Positions 40,745-50,147 of a DNA stretch of 64,000 nt are shown here, piece by piece. Location of the stretch: NCBI GenBank assembly GCA_041905795.1, contig JAYRKL010000023.1, positions 1-64,000 on the forward strand. The letters are read 5' to 3'. The stretch comes from SHVO01 sp041905795 (GTDB taxonomy: Bacteria; Pseudomonadota; Alphaproteobacteria; Rhodospirillales; Rhodospirillaceae). The notes beneath the pieces were generated by a model that was not told where the DNA came from, ran no database searches, and was given only the letters and a program-made list of their open reading frames with translations. The first letter of the stretch is position 1, and each line of letters begins with the position of its first letter. A program made the position numbers and the translations under genes.

Positions 40745-40765
40745 TTATCCACAGGTTGTGGATAT
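40745..40765. promoter_or_regulatory. Inverted pair of DnaA-box-like 9-mers between NRDE gene and purC
   Basis: TTATCCACA (40745-40753) is a perfect DnaA box. After GGT a facing copy TGTGGATAT (40757-40765) differs from the reverse consensus by one base. Together they form a palindrome of 8-bp arms. The site lies about 107 bases upstream of the purC start. Confidence 0.5.
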
Positions 40766-40871
40766 TGGCGCGGTTTTACTGCGTTTCCGCAACATATGGC
40801 GTCGCGCGTTGTACCCCCCGCCCCCACCTGCTATATCCGCCGCTTAACAAGGATGGGTGGGAAAAACCTCC

Positions 40872-41639
40872 ATGGCCCGGCGCAAACAAATCTACGAAGG
40901 CAAAGCCAAAGTCCTGTTCGAAGGACCCGAGCCCGGCACGCTCGTCCAGTATTTCAAGGACGACGCCACCGCCTTCAACAACAAGAAGAAGGGCACCATC
41001 ACCGGCAAGGGCGTACTCAACAACCGCATCTCGGAATACCTGATGATGCGGCTGGAGGAGATCGGCATCCCGACGCATTTCGTGCGCCGCCTCAACATGC
41101 GCGAACAGCTGGTGAAGGAAGTCGAGATCATCCCGGTGGAAGTGGTCGTGCGCAACGTCGCCGCCGGTTCCATCTCCGAGCGCTTCGGCATCCCCGAAGG
41201 CACCCGCCTGCCGCGCTCGATCGTCGAATATTATTATAAAAACGACCAGCTTTCGGACCCGATGGTCTCGGAAGAACACATCACCGGCTTCGGCTGGGCC
41301 GCGATCCATGAGATCGACGAGATGTTGAACATGAGCCTCAGGGTCAACGACTTCCTGACCGGCATGTTCCTCGGCATCGGCATCCGTCTGGTGGATTTCA
41401 AGGTCGAATTCGGCCGCTTGTTCCACGAGAACGGCGACGTGCAGGTGGTGCTGGCGGACGAGCTGTCGCCGGACAACATGCGCCTGTGGGACGCCAAGAC
41501 CAACGAGAAGATGGACAAGGACCGCTTCCGCCGCGACCTGGGCCGCATCGAAGAAGCCTATCAGGAAGTCGCGCGGCGCCTCGGTATCCTGCCCGAAAGC
41601 GGACCCACCGACGTCAAAGGCCCGTCCACCCTACAGTAG
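40872..41639 (+). CDS. purC: SAICAR synthase
   Basis: Joins aspartate to CAIR with ATP in purine synthesis. The 255-residue protein begins MARRKQIYEGKAKVLFEG, the typical nucleotide-binding N-terminus. It contains VVVRNVAAGSISERFG, the substrate motif LVDFKVEFGR and LADELSPDNMRLWD. The ATG at 40872 is used; an in-frame ATG at 40857 would add five residues. It leads the purC-purS-purQ-purL order, separated from purS by a repeat. Confidence 0.97.
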   Translation: MARRKQIYEGKAKVLFEGPEPGTLVQYFKDDATAFNNKKKGTITGKGVLNNRISEYLMMRLEEIGIPTHFVRRLNMREQLVKEVEIIPVEVVVRNVAAGSISERFGIPEGTRLPRSIVEYYYKNDQLSDPMVSEEHITGFGWAAIHEIDEMLNMSLRVNDFLTGMFLGIGIRLVDFKVEFGRLFHENGDVQVVLADELSPDNMRLWDAKTNEKMDKDRFRRDLGRIEEAYQEVARRLGILPESGPTDVKGPSTLQ

Positions 41640-41640
41640 A

Positions 41641-41761
41641 AATGCGTTGTCGTTCTTGCGGACCGTAAGGCCCGCGAGACTCCAGAGGTTTCTGGTGACT
41701 GTTTTTCCCCGCTAAAAACGAAAACCCCTGGATCCTCGCGGCGTCGCCGCAAGGATGACGG
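41641..41761. repeat. Inverted repeat element inside the pur cluster (family 2)
   Basis: Two head-to-head versions of one sequence face each other: GTCGTTCTTGCGG...CGCGAGACTCCAGAGG at the left, and on the opposite strand GTCATCCTTGCGG...CCGCGAGGATCCAGGGG at the right. The right half forms an 11-bp hairpin at 41732-41756 with one G-U pair. It fills almost all of the gap between purC and purS. Confidence 0.65.
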
Positions 41762-41778
41762 CAGGAGAGCTGAATCAT

Positions 41779-42027
41779 ATGCGTGCCAAAGTCCACATTA
41801 CCCTCAAGAACGGCGTGCTCGATCCGCAGGGCAAGGCGGTCGAACACGCGCTGCACGGGCTGGGCTTCCCCGGCGTCGGCGACGTGCGCCAGGGCAAGTT
41901 CATCGAACTCACCATCGCCGAGACCGACAAGGCCAAAGCCAAGTCGCAGGTGGAAGCCATGTGCAAGGCGCTGCTCGCCAACACCGTGATCGAGAATTAC
42001 ACCGTCGAGGTGATGGACGAACGATGA
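41779..42027 (+). CDS. purS: Phosphoribosylformylglycinamidine synthase subunit PurS
   Basis: Small structural subunit of the three-part FGAM synthase complex. The 82-residue product starts MRAKVHITLKNGVLDPQGKAVEHAL, the family signature, with GVGDVRQGKFIEL. A GGAGAG Shine-Dalgarno lies 9 bases upstream. Its stop overlaps the purQ start (ATGA). Its presence fits the short PurL encoded downstream. Confidence 0.96.
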   Translation: MRAKVHITLKNGVLDPQGKAVEHALHGLGFPGVGDVRQGKFIELTIAETDKAKAKSQVEAMCKALLANTVIENYTVEVMDER

Positions 42028-42709
42028 AAGCCGCCGTCATCGTCTTCCCCGGCTCCAACTGCGACCGGGATGTCGCCGTGGCCCTGCAGCAGAGCACCGG
42101 CAAGCCGCCCGCCATGATTTGGCACCGCGACACCAGCCTGCCCGACCTCGACCTGATCGTGGTCCCCGGCGGCTTCTCCTACGGCGACTATTTACGGTGT
42201 GGGGCCATGGGCGCGCACTCGCCGGTCATGAAGGAAATCAAGAAGGCGGCCGACAAGGGCGTGCGGGTGCTGGGCATCTGCAACGGCTTCCAGGTGATCA
42301 CCGAAGCCGGCCTCCTGCCCGGCGTGCTGATGCGCAACCGCGGCCTCAAATATGTCTGCAAGGACGTCTATCTGAAAGTCGAGGACTCCCAGAGCGCCTT
42401 CACCACCAAGTACAGCGTCGGCGACGTCGTGCGCATCCCCATCGGCCACGGCGAAGGCAATTACTACGCCGACGATGAGACCCTGAACCGCCTGGAAGGC
42501 GACGGCCTGGTGGCGTTCCGCTACTGCACGCCGGGGGGCGCGCTCAGCGACGAGGCCAACCCCAACGGCTCCCAGCGCAATATCGCCGGGGTGTTCAACA
42601 AATCCCGCACCGTGCTCGGCATGATGCCGCACCCGGAGCGCCTGTCCGACCCCAAGCTCGGCGGCACCGACGGCCGCAAGATGTTTGAGAGCCTGGTGGA
42701 GACCTTGTC

Positions 42710-42713
<4 letters not shown>
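42024..42713 (+). CDS. purQ: Phosphoribosylformylglycinamidine synthase glutaminase PurQ
   Basis: Releases ammonia from glutamine for PurL. The 229-residue class I glutaminase has its nucleophile Cys in VLGICNGFQ (about residue 85), plus FPGSNCDRD and the C-terminal His/Glu pair in MMPHPERL. Overlaps purS and purL by four bases on each side (ATGA and GTGA), giving tight coupling for a stoichiometric complex. Confidence 0.97.
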
Positions 42714-44935
<2,222 letters not shown>

Positions 44936-44937
44936 CC

Positions 44938-45177
44938 ATGGCCATGGCGGTGCAAGAACTGGAAGCCCTGATCAAGGAAGCTTTCCCGGACGCGGACGTC
45001 GTCATCCAGGACATGCGCGGCGACGGCGACCATTACGCCGCCACCGTGGTCTCGGCAGCCTTCAAGGGCCGGACCCGCGTCCAGCAGCACCAGATGGTCT
45101 ACGCCGCCCTGAAAGGCAAAATGGGCGGCCAGCTGCACGCCCTGGCCCTGGAAACCAAGGTTCCGGCAGGGGCTTAG
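44938..45177 (+). CDS. BolA family protein
   Basis: A 79-residue BolA/IbaG-like protein that partners monothiol glutaredoxins in iron-sulfur or iron trafficking. The class II KH-like fold is indicated by VVIQDMRGDGDHYAATVVSA and the conserved His in RVQQHQMVYAAL. A start at 44944 is a near alternative. It is two bases after purL and 65 before grxD, the common BolA-GrxD pairing. Confidence 0.92.
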   Translation: MAMAVQELEALIKEAFPDADVVIQDMRGDGDHYAATVVSAAFKGRTRVQQHQMVYAALKGKMGGQLHALALETKVPAGA

Positions 45178-45242
45178 CCCTTATTGTTTTATCCGGCCGG
45201 GTACCTATATTCGGCTGATCCCATATCCCATTCGAGGCCCCC

Positions 45243-45575
45243 ATGACCGAAAACCCGGCCATCGCCCAGATCCAGAAAGACATCACCGAAAATGACGTGG
45301 TGCTGTTCATGAAGGGCACCCCCCAGTTCCCGCAGTGCGGCTTCTCCGCCGCCGTGGTCCAGGTGCTGGGTCACCTCGGGGTCCAGTACAAGGGCGTCAA
45401 CGTGCTCGCGGACGCCAACCTCCGCCAGGGCATCAAGGACTTCTCCAACTGGCCGACGATCCCCCAGCTTTACGTCAAAGGCGAATTTATCGGCGGCTGC
45501 GACATCGTCCGCGAAATGGCCGAAGCCGGCGAACTGCAGCAGCTGTTCCAGGACAAGCAGGTCGCGACGGCGTAA
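45243..45575 (+). CDS. grxD: Monothiol glutaredoxin (Grx4/GrxD type)
   Basis: A 110-residue CGFS glutaredoxin that carries a [2Fe-2S] cluster, usually as a heterodimer with BolA. The active site Cys32 lies in FPQCGFSA, with the family extension KGTPQFP and NWPTIPQLYVKGEFIGGCD. It closes the pur-bolA-grxD run. A large repeat follows at 45585. Confidence 0.95.
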   Translation: MTENPAIAQIQKDITENDVVLFMKGTPQFPQCGFSAAVVQVLGHLGVQYKGVNVLADANLRQGIKDFSNWPTIPQLYVKGEFIGGCDIVREMAEAGELQQLFQDKQVATA

Positions 45576-45584
45576 TCACACCCC

Positions 45585-45773
45585 CTGTCGTCCCCGGGCT
45601 TGACCCGGGGACCCAGAGCCGTAACGAAGAAGGGCTGTACCAATCTCCATGCGGCTTGCGTCGAGATTGGTACAGCCCTTCTTCGTTCCTACCCTGGATC
45701 CTCGACACCACCAGTCGCCGCTTTGCGCCGCCCGGAGAACTAAGGTTTCGCTTCGCTCGGCCAAGGATGACAT
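45585..45773. repeat. Composite palindromic repeat (family 2) with a 25-bp perfect hairpin
   Basis: The outer arms are versions of the same end: CTGTCGTCCCCGGGC at the left and, on the opposite strand, TGTCATCCTTGGCC at the right. Both lead inwards to a (G)GA(T/C)CCAG motif. Between them a perfect 25-bp inverted repeat (45623-45647 and 45663-45687) encloses a 15-base loop. No gene is supported here. The element lies between converging grxD and rpsD. Confidence 0.8.
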
Positions 45774-45824
45774 CGGTGGAGAATGCGATGCCCGTGATTT
45801 AATTAAAGGTAATTGAAACAAAAA

Positions 45825-45848
45825 AAGGGCTCCCTCGCGGGAGCCCTT
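45825..45848 (-). terminator. Terminator of rpsD
   Basis: A perfect 10-bp stem AAGGGCTCCC / GGGAGCCCTT with a TCGC loop, followed on the minus strand by a run of seven T. It lies 24 bases after the rpsD stop. Confidence 0.88.
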
Positions 45849-45871
45849 TTCGTTCCGTGATCCCGCGCTGA

Positions 45872-46486
45872 TTAGCGCGAGTAGAATTCGATCACGAGGT
45901 TCGGTTCCATCTGCACCGGGTACGGCACATCCTTCAGCCCCGGGACGCGCTTGATCTCGCCCACGAACTTGCTGTGGTCGACCTGGATGTAATCCGGCAC
46001 GTCGCGTTCCGGCGACTCACTGGCTTCCTTGAGGGAGGCCATCTGCTTGGACTTCGAGCGCACTTCGATGGTGTCGCCGACCTTCACCATGAAGGACGGG
46101 ATGGTCACGCGGCGGCCGTTCACGGACACATGGCCGTGGCTGACGAACTGGCGCGAGGCGAACACCGTGGGCGCGAACTTCATGCGGTAGACGATGGCGT
46201 CCAGGCGGCTCTCGAGGATGCCCACCAGGTTCTCGCCGTTGTCGCCCTTGCGGCGCATGGCTTCTTCGTAATAGCGGCGGAACTGCCGCTCGGAAATGTT
46301 GCCGTAGTAGCCCTTGAGCTTCTGTTTGGCCATCAACTGCACGCCGTAATCGGACGGCTTCTTGCGGCGCTGGCCGTGCTGGCCCGGGCCGTATTCACGC
46401 TTGTTGAGGGGACTCTTGGCGCGTCCCCACAGGTTCACCTGGAGACGTCTATCGATCTTATGCTTGGCTTCAGTACGTTTGGTCAT
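45872..46486 (-). CDS. rpsD: 30S ribosomal protein S4
   Basis: Primary 16S-binding protein of the small subunit body, 204 residues. Recognised by the N-terminus MTKRTEAKHKIDRRLQ, KREYGPGQHGQRRKKPSDYG, and the S4 RNA-binding domain (about 95-155, SRLDAIVYRMKFAPT and SVNGRRVTIPSFMVK). It is monocistronic, with its own promoter (46589-46616) and terminator, as is common for rpsD in alphaproteobacteria. Confidence 0.98.
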   Translation of the reverse strand: MTKRTEAKHKIDRRLQVNLWGRAKSPLNKREYGPGQHGQRRKKPSDYGVQLMAKQKLKGYYGNISERQFRRYYEEAMRRKGDNGENLVGILESRLDAIVYRMKFAPTVFASRQFVSHGHVSVNGRRVTIPSFMVKVGDTIEVRSKSKQMASLKEASESPERDVPDYIQVDHSKFVGEIKRVPGLKDVPYPVQMEPNLVIEFYSR

Positions 46487-46588
46487 TGGTTTCCCGATCT
46501 ATTTATTTGTTGTTGTCCCGGTAGGGCTGTGACGGCAGCCGGAGCACTTTCATTGAAGTACTCACATTCCCGGAAATAAGGCGCGCGG

Positions 46589-46616
46589 AGTATAGGGGGT
46601 GTCAGGCCCAAGTCAA
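46589..46616 (-). promoter_or_regulatory. Promoter of rpsD
   Basis: On the minus strand a -35 TTGACT (46611-46616) and a -10 TATACT (46589-46594) are spaced by 16 bases, each one base from consensus. It lies about 105 bases upstream of the rpsD ATG. This is the best-matching housekeeping promoter I found in the window. Confidence 0.75.
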
Positions 46617-46665
46617 CCGCCAGAACGGCCAAAAATCCCCCTTTAAATCCGGTCTTTTCAATGAT

Positions 46666-47511
46666 TTAGGGGGTGTCCCCGGGCTCCGGGGGCCGGCGGG
46701 GCCCGGTCTGGCGGGCCGGACGGTCGGGGCGGCGGCCGTAGCGCAGTTCGGTGACGATCCCGTGCAGGGTGCGGATTTCCTGTTCGGTCAGGTCGGCCCG
46801 CTGCAGCAGGTTGCGCAAATTCACCATCATGGTCGGCCGCTTCTCGTCGTTGCGCAGGAAACCGCACAGCACGAGTTCCTCCTCCAGGTGGTTCACCAGC
46901 CCGTCGAGCAATTCCTTGGCCGCCGGCTTGGTGCGGTTGAAGGTCATCAGCTCCTGCGGCCCATCGTAGCCCGCCTGGAACCATTCGTAGCCCACCAGCA
47001 GCACCGCCTGGGCCAGGTTCAAGGACGAATGGATGGGATTGAGCGGCACCTCGATGATGGCGTTGGCGAGCGAGATTTCGTGGTTGGTGAGCCCGTCCCG
47101 CTCGCGCCCGAACATCACGCCGAGGGCCAGCCCGTCCTTGCCGCGGATGTCCCCCGCCGCCGCCCGGGCGGTCATGATCGGCTTCACCATTTCGCGCCGG
47201 CGCGCGGTGGCGGCGTAGACCCACTGCAAGTCGGCGATGGCGTCCTCGGGCCGGTCAAAACGCCGGGCTTTCTCCAGGATGTATTCGGCGCCCGACGAGG
47301 CCGCGACCGCCTTCTCGCTCAGCCAGTCCTGCTTGGGGTCCACCAGCCGCAGATCCGCAAGGCCGGTGTTCATCATGGCGCGGGCGGCGGTGCCGATATT
47401 CTCGCCCAGCTGCGGCTCCACCAGGATCACCGCGGGCGGATTGGCGCCCGGCCTGGCCACAAGCCGCGCCTTGTCGGCGTAAGACGTCGCCTGCCTCGGT
47501 CCTTTGGTCAT
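46666..47511 (-). CDS. trmJ: TrmJ/TrmH-family (SPOUT) RNA methyltransferase
   Basis: A 281-residue SPOUT-fold enzyme, most like TrmJ, which 2'-O-methylates position 32 of tRNAs. Motif 1 is LVEPQLGENIGTAARAMMN, motif 2 LGVMFGRERDGLTNHEI and motif 3 NPIHSSLNLAQAV, which together form the trefoil knot SAM site. The C-terminal tail is Pro/Arg-rich. It starts 14 bases after the Anbu protease gene, so it may be read through from that operon. The specific tRNA position is inferred. Confidence 0.9.
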   Translation of the reverse strand: MTKGPRQATSYADKARLVARPGANPPAVILVEPQLGENIGTAARAMMNTGLADLRLVDPKQDWLSEKAVAASSGAEYILEKARRFDRPEDAIADLQWVYAATARRREMVKPIMTARAAAGDIRGKDGLALGVMFGRERDGLTNHEISLANAIIEVPLNPIHSSLNLAQAVLLVGYEWFQAGYDGPQELMTFNRTKPAAKELLDGLVNHLEEELVLCGFLRNDEKRPTMMVNLRNLLQRADLTEQEIRTLHGIVTELRYGRRPDRPARQTGPRRPPEPGDTP

Positions 47512-47525
47512 CGTCAGGGTCGCAG

Positions 47526-48272
47526 TTACTTCTTTTTGTAGGGCGGCTTGGGGATCGCCAGGTGGGTCGCGCGCAAGGCTTCCGACCAGCGCTGGCGCAG
47601 ATCCTCGAAATAGGGATCGCCCGCCTCGATCCGGTAGGTCAGGTCGGGCGCGAGCGCGTCGCGGCGCAGGACCATGATGTCCAGCGGCAGGCCCACCGCG
47701 AGATTCGAGCGCATGGTGGAATCCACCGAGATCAGGCCGATCTTGAGGGCGTCATAGAGGTCGGCGTCGTATTTGACGGCGCGGTCCAGGATCGGCTTGC
47801 CGTACTTGTGCTCGCCGATCTGCAGGAACGGCGTGTCCTGGGTCGCCTCGATGAAATTGCCGGCGGCGTAGATCATGAACAGGCGCAGGCGCCGGTCCTT
47901 GATCTGGCCGCCCAGCAGGAGCGCGATGTCGAAGCGGGTGTGATGCTCGTCGAGGGCCGCCGCGTCCAGGCGGTAGGTCTCGCGCACCGCGCGCCCCACC
48001 AGCTGGGCTGCCTTGAACATGGTCGGCACGTTGTGCAGGGTCTCAAGCTCATCCGGGTTGTTCTCGCTCGGCAGGCCTTCGGTGAGCAGGCTCACGACCG
48101 ACTGGGTGATCGACAGGTTGCCGGAGCTGGCCAGCGCGATGGTACGTTCGCCCGGGTGCTCGAAGGTATGCAGCTTGCGGAAGGTGGCGATGTTGTCGAT
48201 GCCCGCGTTGGTGCGGGTGTCGGAAATCATCACCAGGCCGTCGTTGAGCAGAATGCCGACGCAATAGGTCAT
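47526..48272 (-). CDS. Anbu, bacterial proteasome-like Ntn hydrolase
   Basis: A 248-residue self-compartmentalised protease-like protein related to proteasome beta subunits and HslV. Thr2 (MTYCVG) would become the N-terminal nucleophile after removal of Met; Asp18 (SDTRTN) and Lys33 (FRKLH) supply the matching proteasome active-site residues. LASSGNLSI and GLISVDSTMRSNLAVGLPLD are other family stretches. GGGAGG lies 7 bases before the start. It follows ATP-grasp, alpha-E and transglutaminase-like genes, the well-known Anbu gene set. Its cellular substrate is unknown. Confidence 0.93.
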   Translation of the reverse strand: MTYCVGILLNDGLVMISDTRTNAGIDNIATFRKLHTFEHPGERTIALASSGNLSITQSVVSLLTEGLPSENNPDELETLHNVPTMFKAAQLVGRAVRETYRLDAAALDEHHTRFDIALLLGGQIKDRRLRLFMIYAAGNFIEATQDTPFLQIGEHKYGKPILDRAVKYDADLYDALKIGLISVDSTMRSNLAVGLPLDIMVLRRDALAPDLTYRIEAGDPYFEDLRQRWSEALRATHLAIPKPPYKKK

Positions 48273-48293
48273 GCCGGAACCTCCCTTTTCTTA

Positions 48294-48323
48294 CTTGATG
48301 CGCGATAAGAATCGCGCATCAAG
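48294..48323. repeat. Perfect 13-bp inverted repeat before the Anbu gene
   Basis: CTTGATGCGCGAT and its exact complement are separated by the loop AAGA. On the transcript of the Anbu operon this hairpin would stand 21 bases before the Anbu start codon, just upstream of the Shine-Dalgarno. It is not followed by a T-run in the minus direction, so it is not a standard terminator. Confidence 0.75.
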
Positions 48324-48336
48324 CCCTCTTATCTAG

Positions 48337-48365
48337 TCGCATTTTCCTGATAGCCGGAAAATGCT
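48337..48365. repeat. Short remnant of dispersed repeat family 1
   Basis: GTCGCATTTTCCTGATAGCC followed by GGAAAATGCT has the same ends as copy B (55200-55248), but the middle is replaced by 8 bases. It forms a 9-bp palindrome. It lies between the transglutaminase-like and Anbu genes. Confidence 0.55.
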
Positions 48366-48397
48366 TAGGGCTTATAGCGCGGATGGGGGCCGGACCA

Positions 48398-49207
48398 CTA
48401 GTTCTGCTGCTGCTTACGCGCCTGACCTACGGTCAGGCTTACCTGGAGGTGTTCGGCGGCGCCGCCGTTGCGCGAACCGCGGACCGGCGCGGCCCCGAGG
48501 GAGTCGAGCCCCATGGCGACACGGATATGGCCCTCGGTGGGGCAGAGCGCGAGGGCCGGATCGAATCCGACCCAACCGAGGCCCGGCACATGGGCCTCGG
48601 CCCAGGCATGACCGGATTGCCGTGCGGCTTCGTCGCGCAGCACATAGCCGCTGACGTAACGGGCGGGAATGCCCAGGGACCGCGCCGCGGCGATGAAGAC
48701 ATGGGTAAGATCCCGGCAACTCACGGTCTTGGCGGCGAAAGCCTTGGCCGCGTCGGCGGCGGCGGCTTCGTCATCCACGGCCATGCCGTCATGCAGCGCC
48801 CCCATGAGCGCGTGCAGACTGTCCAGAGGCTCGCGGTTCCCCGCCACGCCGCGGGCGAAGGTCTTGATGGCCTCGTCGGCCAGGGTCAGCGGGGTTTCCC
48901 GCAGATAGAGCCCGGGCGGAAAGCGCTCGGACGCGCCGCTCAACACACCGCCGGTATCCTGGGTCTCCACCTCTCCCTCCACGGCGATGGTCAGGTCGTC
49001 GAGGGCGCGGTGCAAGGACAGGGTGTGCGTGGTGTTGCCGAAGGCGTCCTCGCCCGGCACGAGATGGGCGTCGCAATCCAGGACAATGCGCCAATTGCGC
49101 ACCTGCAAGCCTTCGTGATTGCGCGGCGTCAGCCGGAGAACCTGAACAATGGACGTGGGCGGCTCGTCGTAGAGGTAGGTGGTGCGGTGATCTACGCGGA
49201 TCCTCAT
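48398..49207 (-). CDS. Transglutaminase-like cysteine protease-fold protein of the Anbu operon
   Basis: A 269-residue protein with a transglutaminase N-terminal beta domain (MRIRVDHRTTYLYDEP) and a papain-like core. The triad is visible: C164 in VSCRDLTHVF, H200 in SGHAWAEA and D216 in GFDPALA. Family members of this kind may hydrolyse or form isopeptide bonds. It starts one base after the alpha-E gene and is about 125 bases from Anbu, with hairpins between. Confidence 0.92.
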   Translation of the reverse strand: MRIRVDHRTTYLYDEPPTSIVQVLRLTPRNHEGLQVRNWRIVLDCDAHLVPGEDAFGNTTHTLSLHRALDDLTIAVEGEVETQDTGGVLSGASERFPPGLYLRETPLTLADEAIKTFARGVAGNREPLDSLHALMGALHDGMAVDDEAAAADAAKAFAAKTVSCRDLTHVFIAAARSLGIPARYVSGYVLRDEAARQSGHAWAEAHVPGLGWVGFDPALALCPTEGHIRVAMGLDSLGAAPVRGSRNGGAAEHLQVSLTVGQARKQQQN

Positions 49208-49208
49208 A

Positions 49209-50147
49209 TCAGGCCAGATACTGTTCGGTGATGGCGCCGCCGACCCGCGCGTTGTCGGAGATGAACCGCGTCAGGAACTCGTGCAACCCGGTCTGGAATA
49301 CCTGCTCGATGGTGGCGTTCTGGAGCGCGGTCTGGACCGTGCGCGCGAAACGCTGGGATTTGCCCTGGCGCCCGTAGGCGTTGGAGAGGCTGTCGAGGTG
49401 CGCGACGATATTGGCGTAGCAGGACGCCAGCGAACGCGGCAGTTCCTGGTTCAGGATCAAAAGGTCGGCGATCAGCCACGGCCGCAGATCCTCGCGATAG
49501 ACCCACCTGTAAGCCGTCAGCGCATTGACCGAACGCAGGATCGCGGCCCATTGAGAGTAATCGAGGCCGCCGCCCACCGCCGAGGCCTCGGGCAAAAGGA
49601 TGTGGTACTTGACGTCCAGGATGCGCGCGGTGTTGTCGGCGCGTTCCATATAGAAGCCAAGGCGCGTGAACCAATAGGCGTCGTTGCGCAGCATGGTGCG
49701 GTGGCCGGAGCCGTCGATCCGCAGTGCTATGTCCTTTACCCAGTCGGTGAACCGCGACATACGGCCGCCGGCAAAGCCGCGCCGGTCCATTTTCTGCAGT
49801 TCCAGCCAGGCGCCGTTGATGGTCTCCCACATCTCCACCGTCAGCGCGGTCCGCACCGCGCGGGCATTGGAGCGCGCGGTCTCCAGACAGCGGCGGATCG
49901 AGGACGGGTTGTCTTCGGAGAAAGCCAGGTACTCCAAGGCGGTCTCGGCGGTGGGCGCGCCGTGAGCGGCGACGAAGGCGTCATAGCAGCCGGCAGTCAC
50001 CAGCGCGCTGGTCCATTCGCTGCTGCCGTCGCCGGCCGCCGGCAGCATGGCGAGACGGGTGGTGGCCTCGATGATGCGCGCGAGATAGTCCGCGCGCTCG
50101 ACATAGCGTGACAGCCAGAACAGGTCGTCTGCGGTACGACTTAACAT
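49209..50147 (-). CDS. Alpha-E domain protein of the Anbu operon
   Basis: A 312-residue all-helical protein of the alpha-E (formerly DUF403) family, named for its conserved glutamates. Two ERA motifs are seen: SRYVERADYLAR near the N-terminus and GFYMERADNTARILDVKYH in the middle. It abuts the ATP-grasp gene directly and precedes the transglutaminase-like gene by one base. The function is unknown; always found with circularly permuted ATP-grasp proteins, it is likely a partner. Confidence 0.93.
   Translation of the reverse strand: MLSRTADDLFWLSRYVERADYLARIIEATTRLAMLPAAGDGSSEWTSALVTAGCYDAFVAAHGAPTAETALEYLAFSEDNPSSIRRCLETARSNARAVRTALTVEMWETINGAWLELQKMDRRGFAGGRMSRFTDWVKDIALRIDGSGHRTMLRNDAYWFTRLGFYMERADNTARILDVKYHILLPEASAVGGGLDYSQWAAILRSVNALTAYRWVYREDLRPWLIADLLILNQELPRSLASCYANIVAHLDSLSNAYGRQGKSQRFARTVQTALQNATIEQVFQTGLHEFLTRFISDNARVGGAITEQYLA

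Noticed and set aside
40745..40765. Reading the paired DnaA boxes as a replication origin
   Set aside because: There are only two boxes, no adjacent AT-rich unwinding region, and no dnaA, hemE, gidA or parAB nearby, so a regulatory site is more likely.
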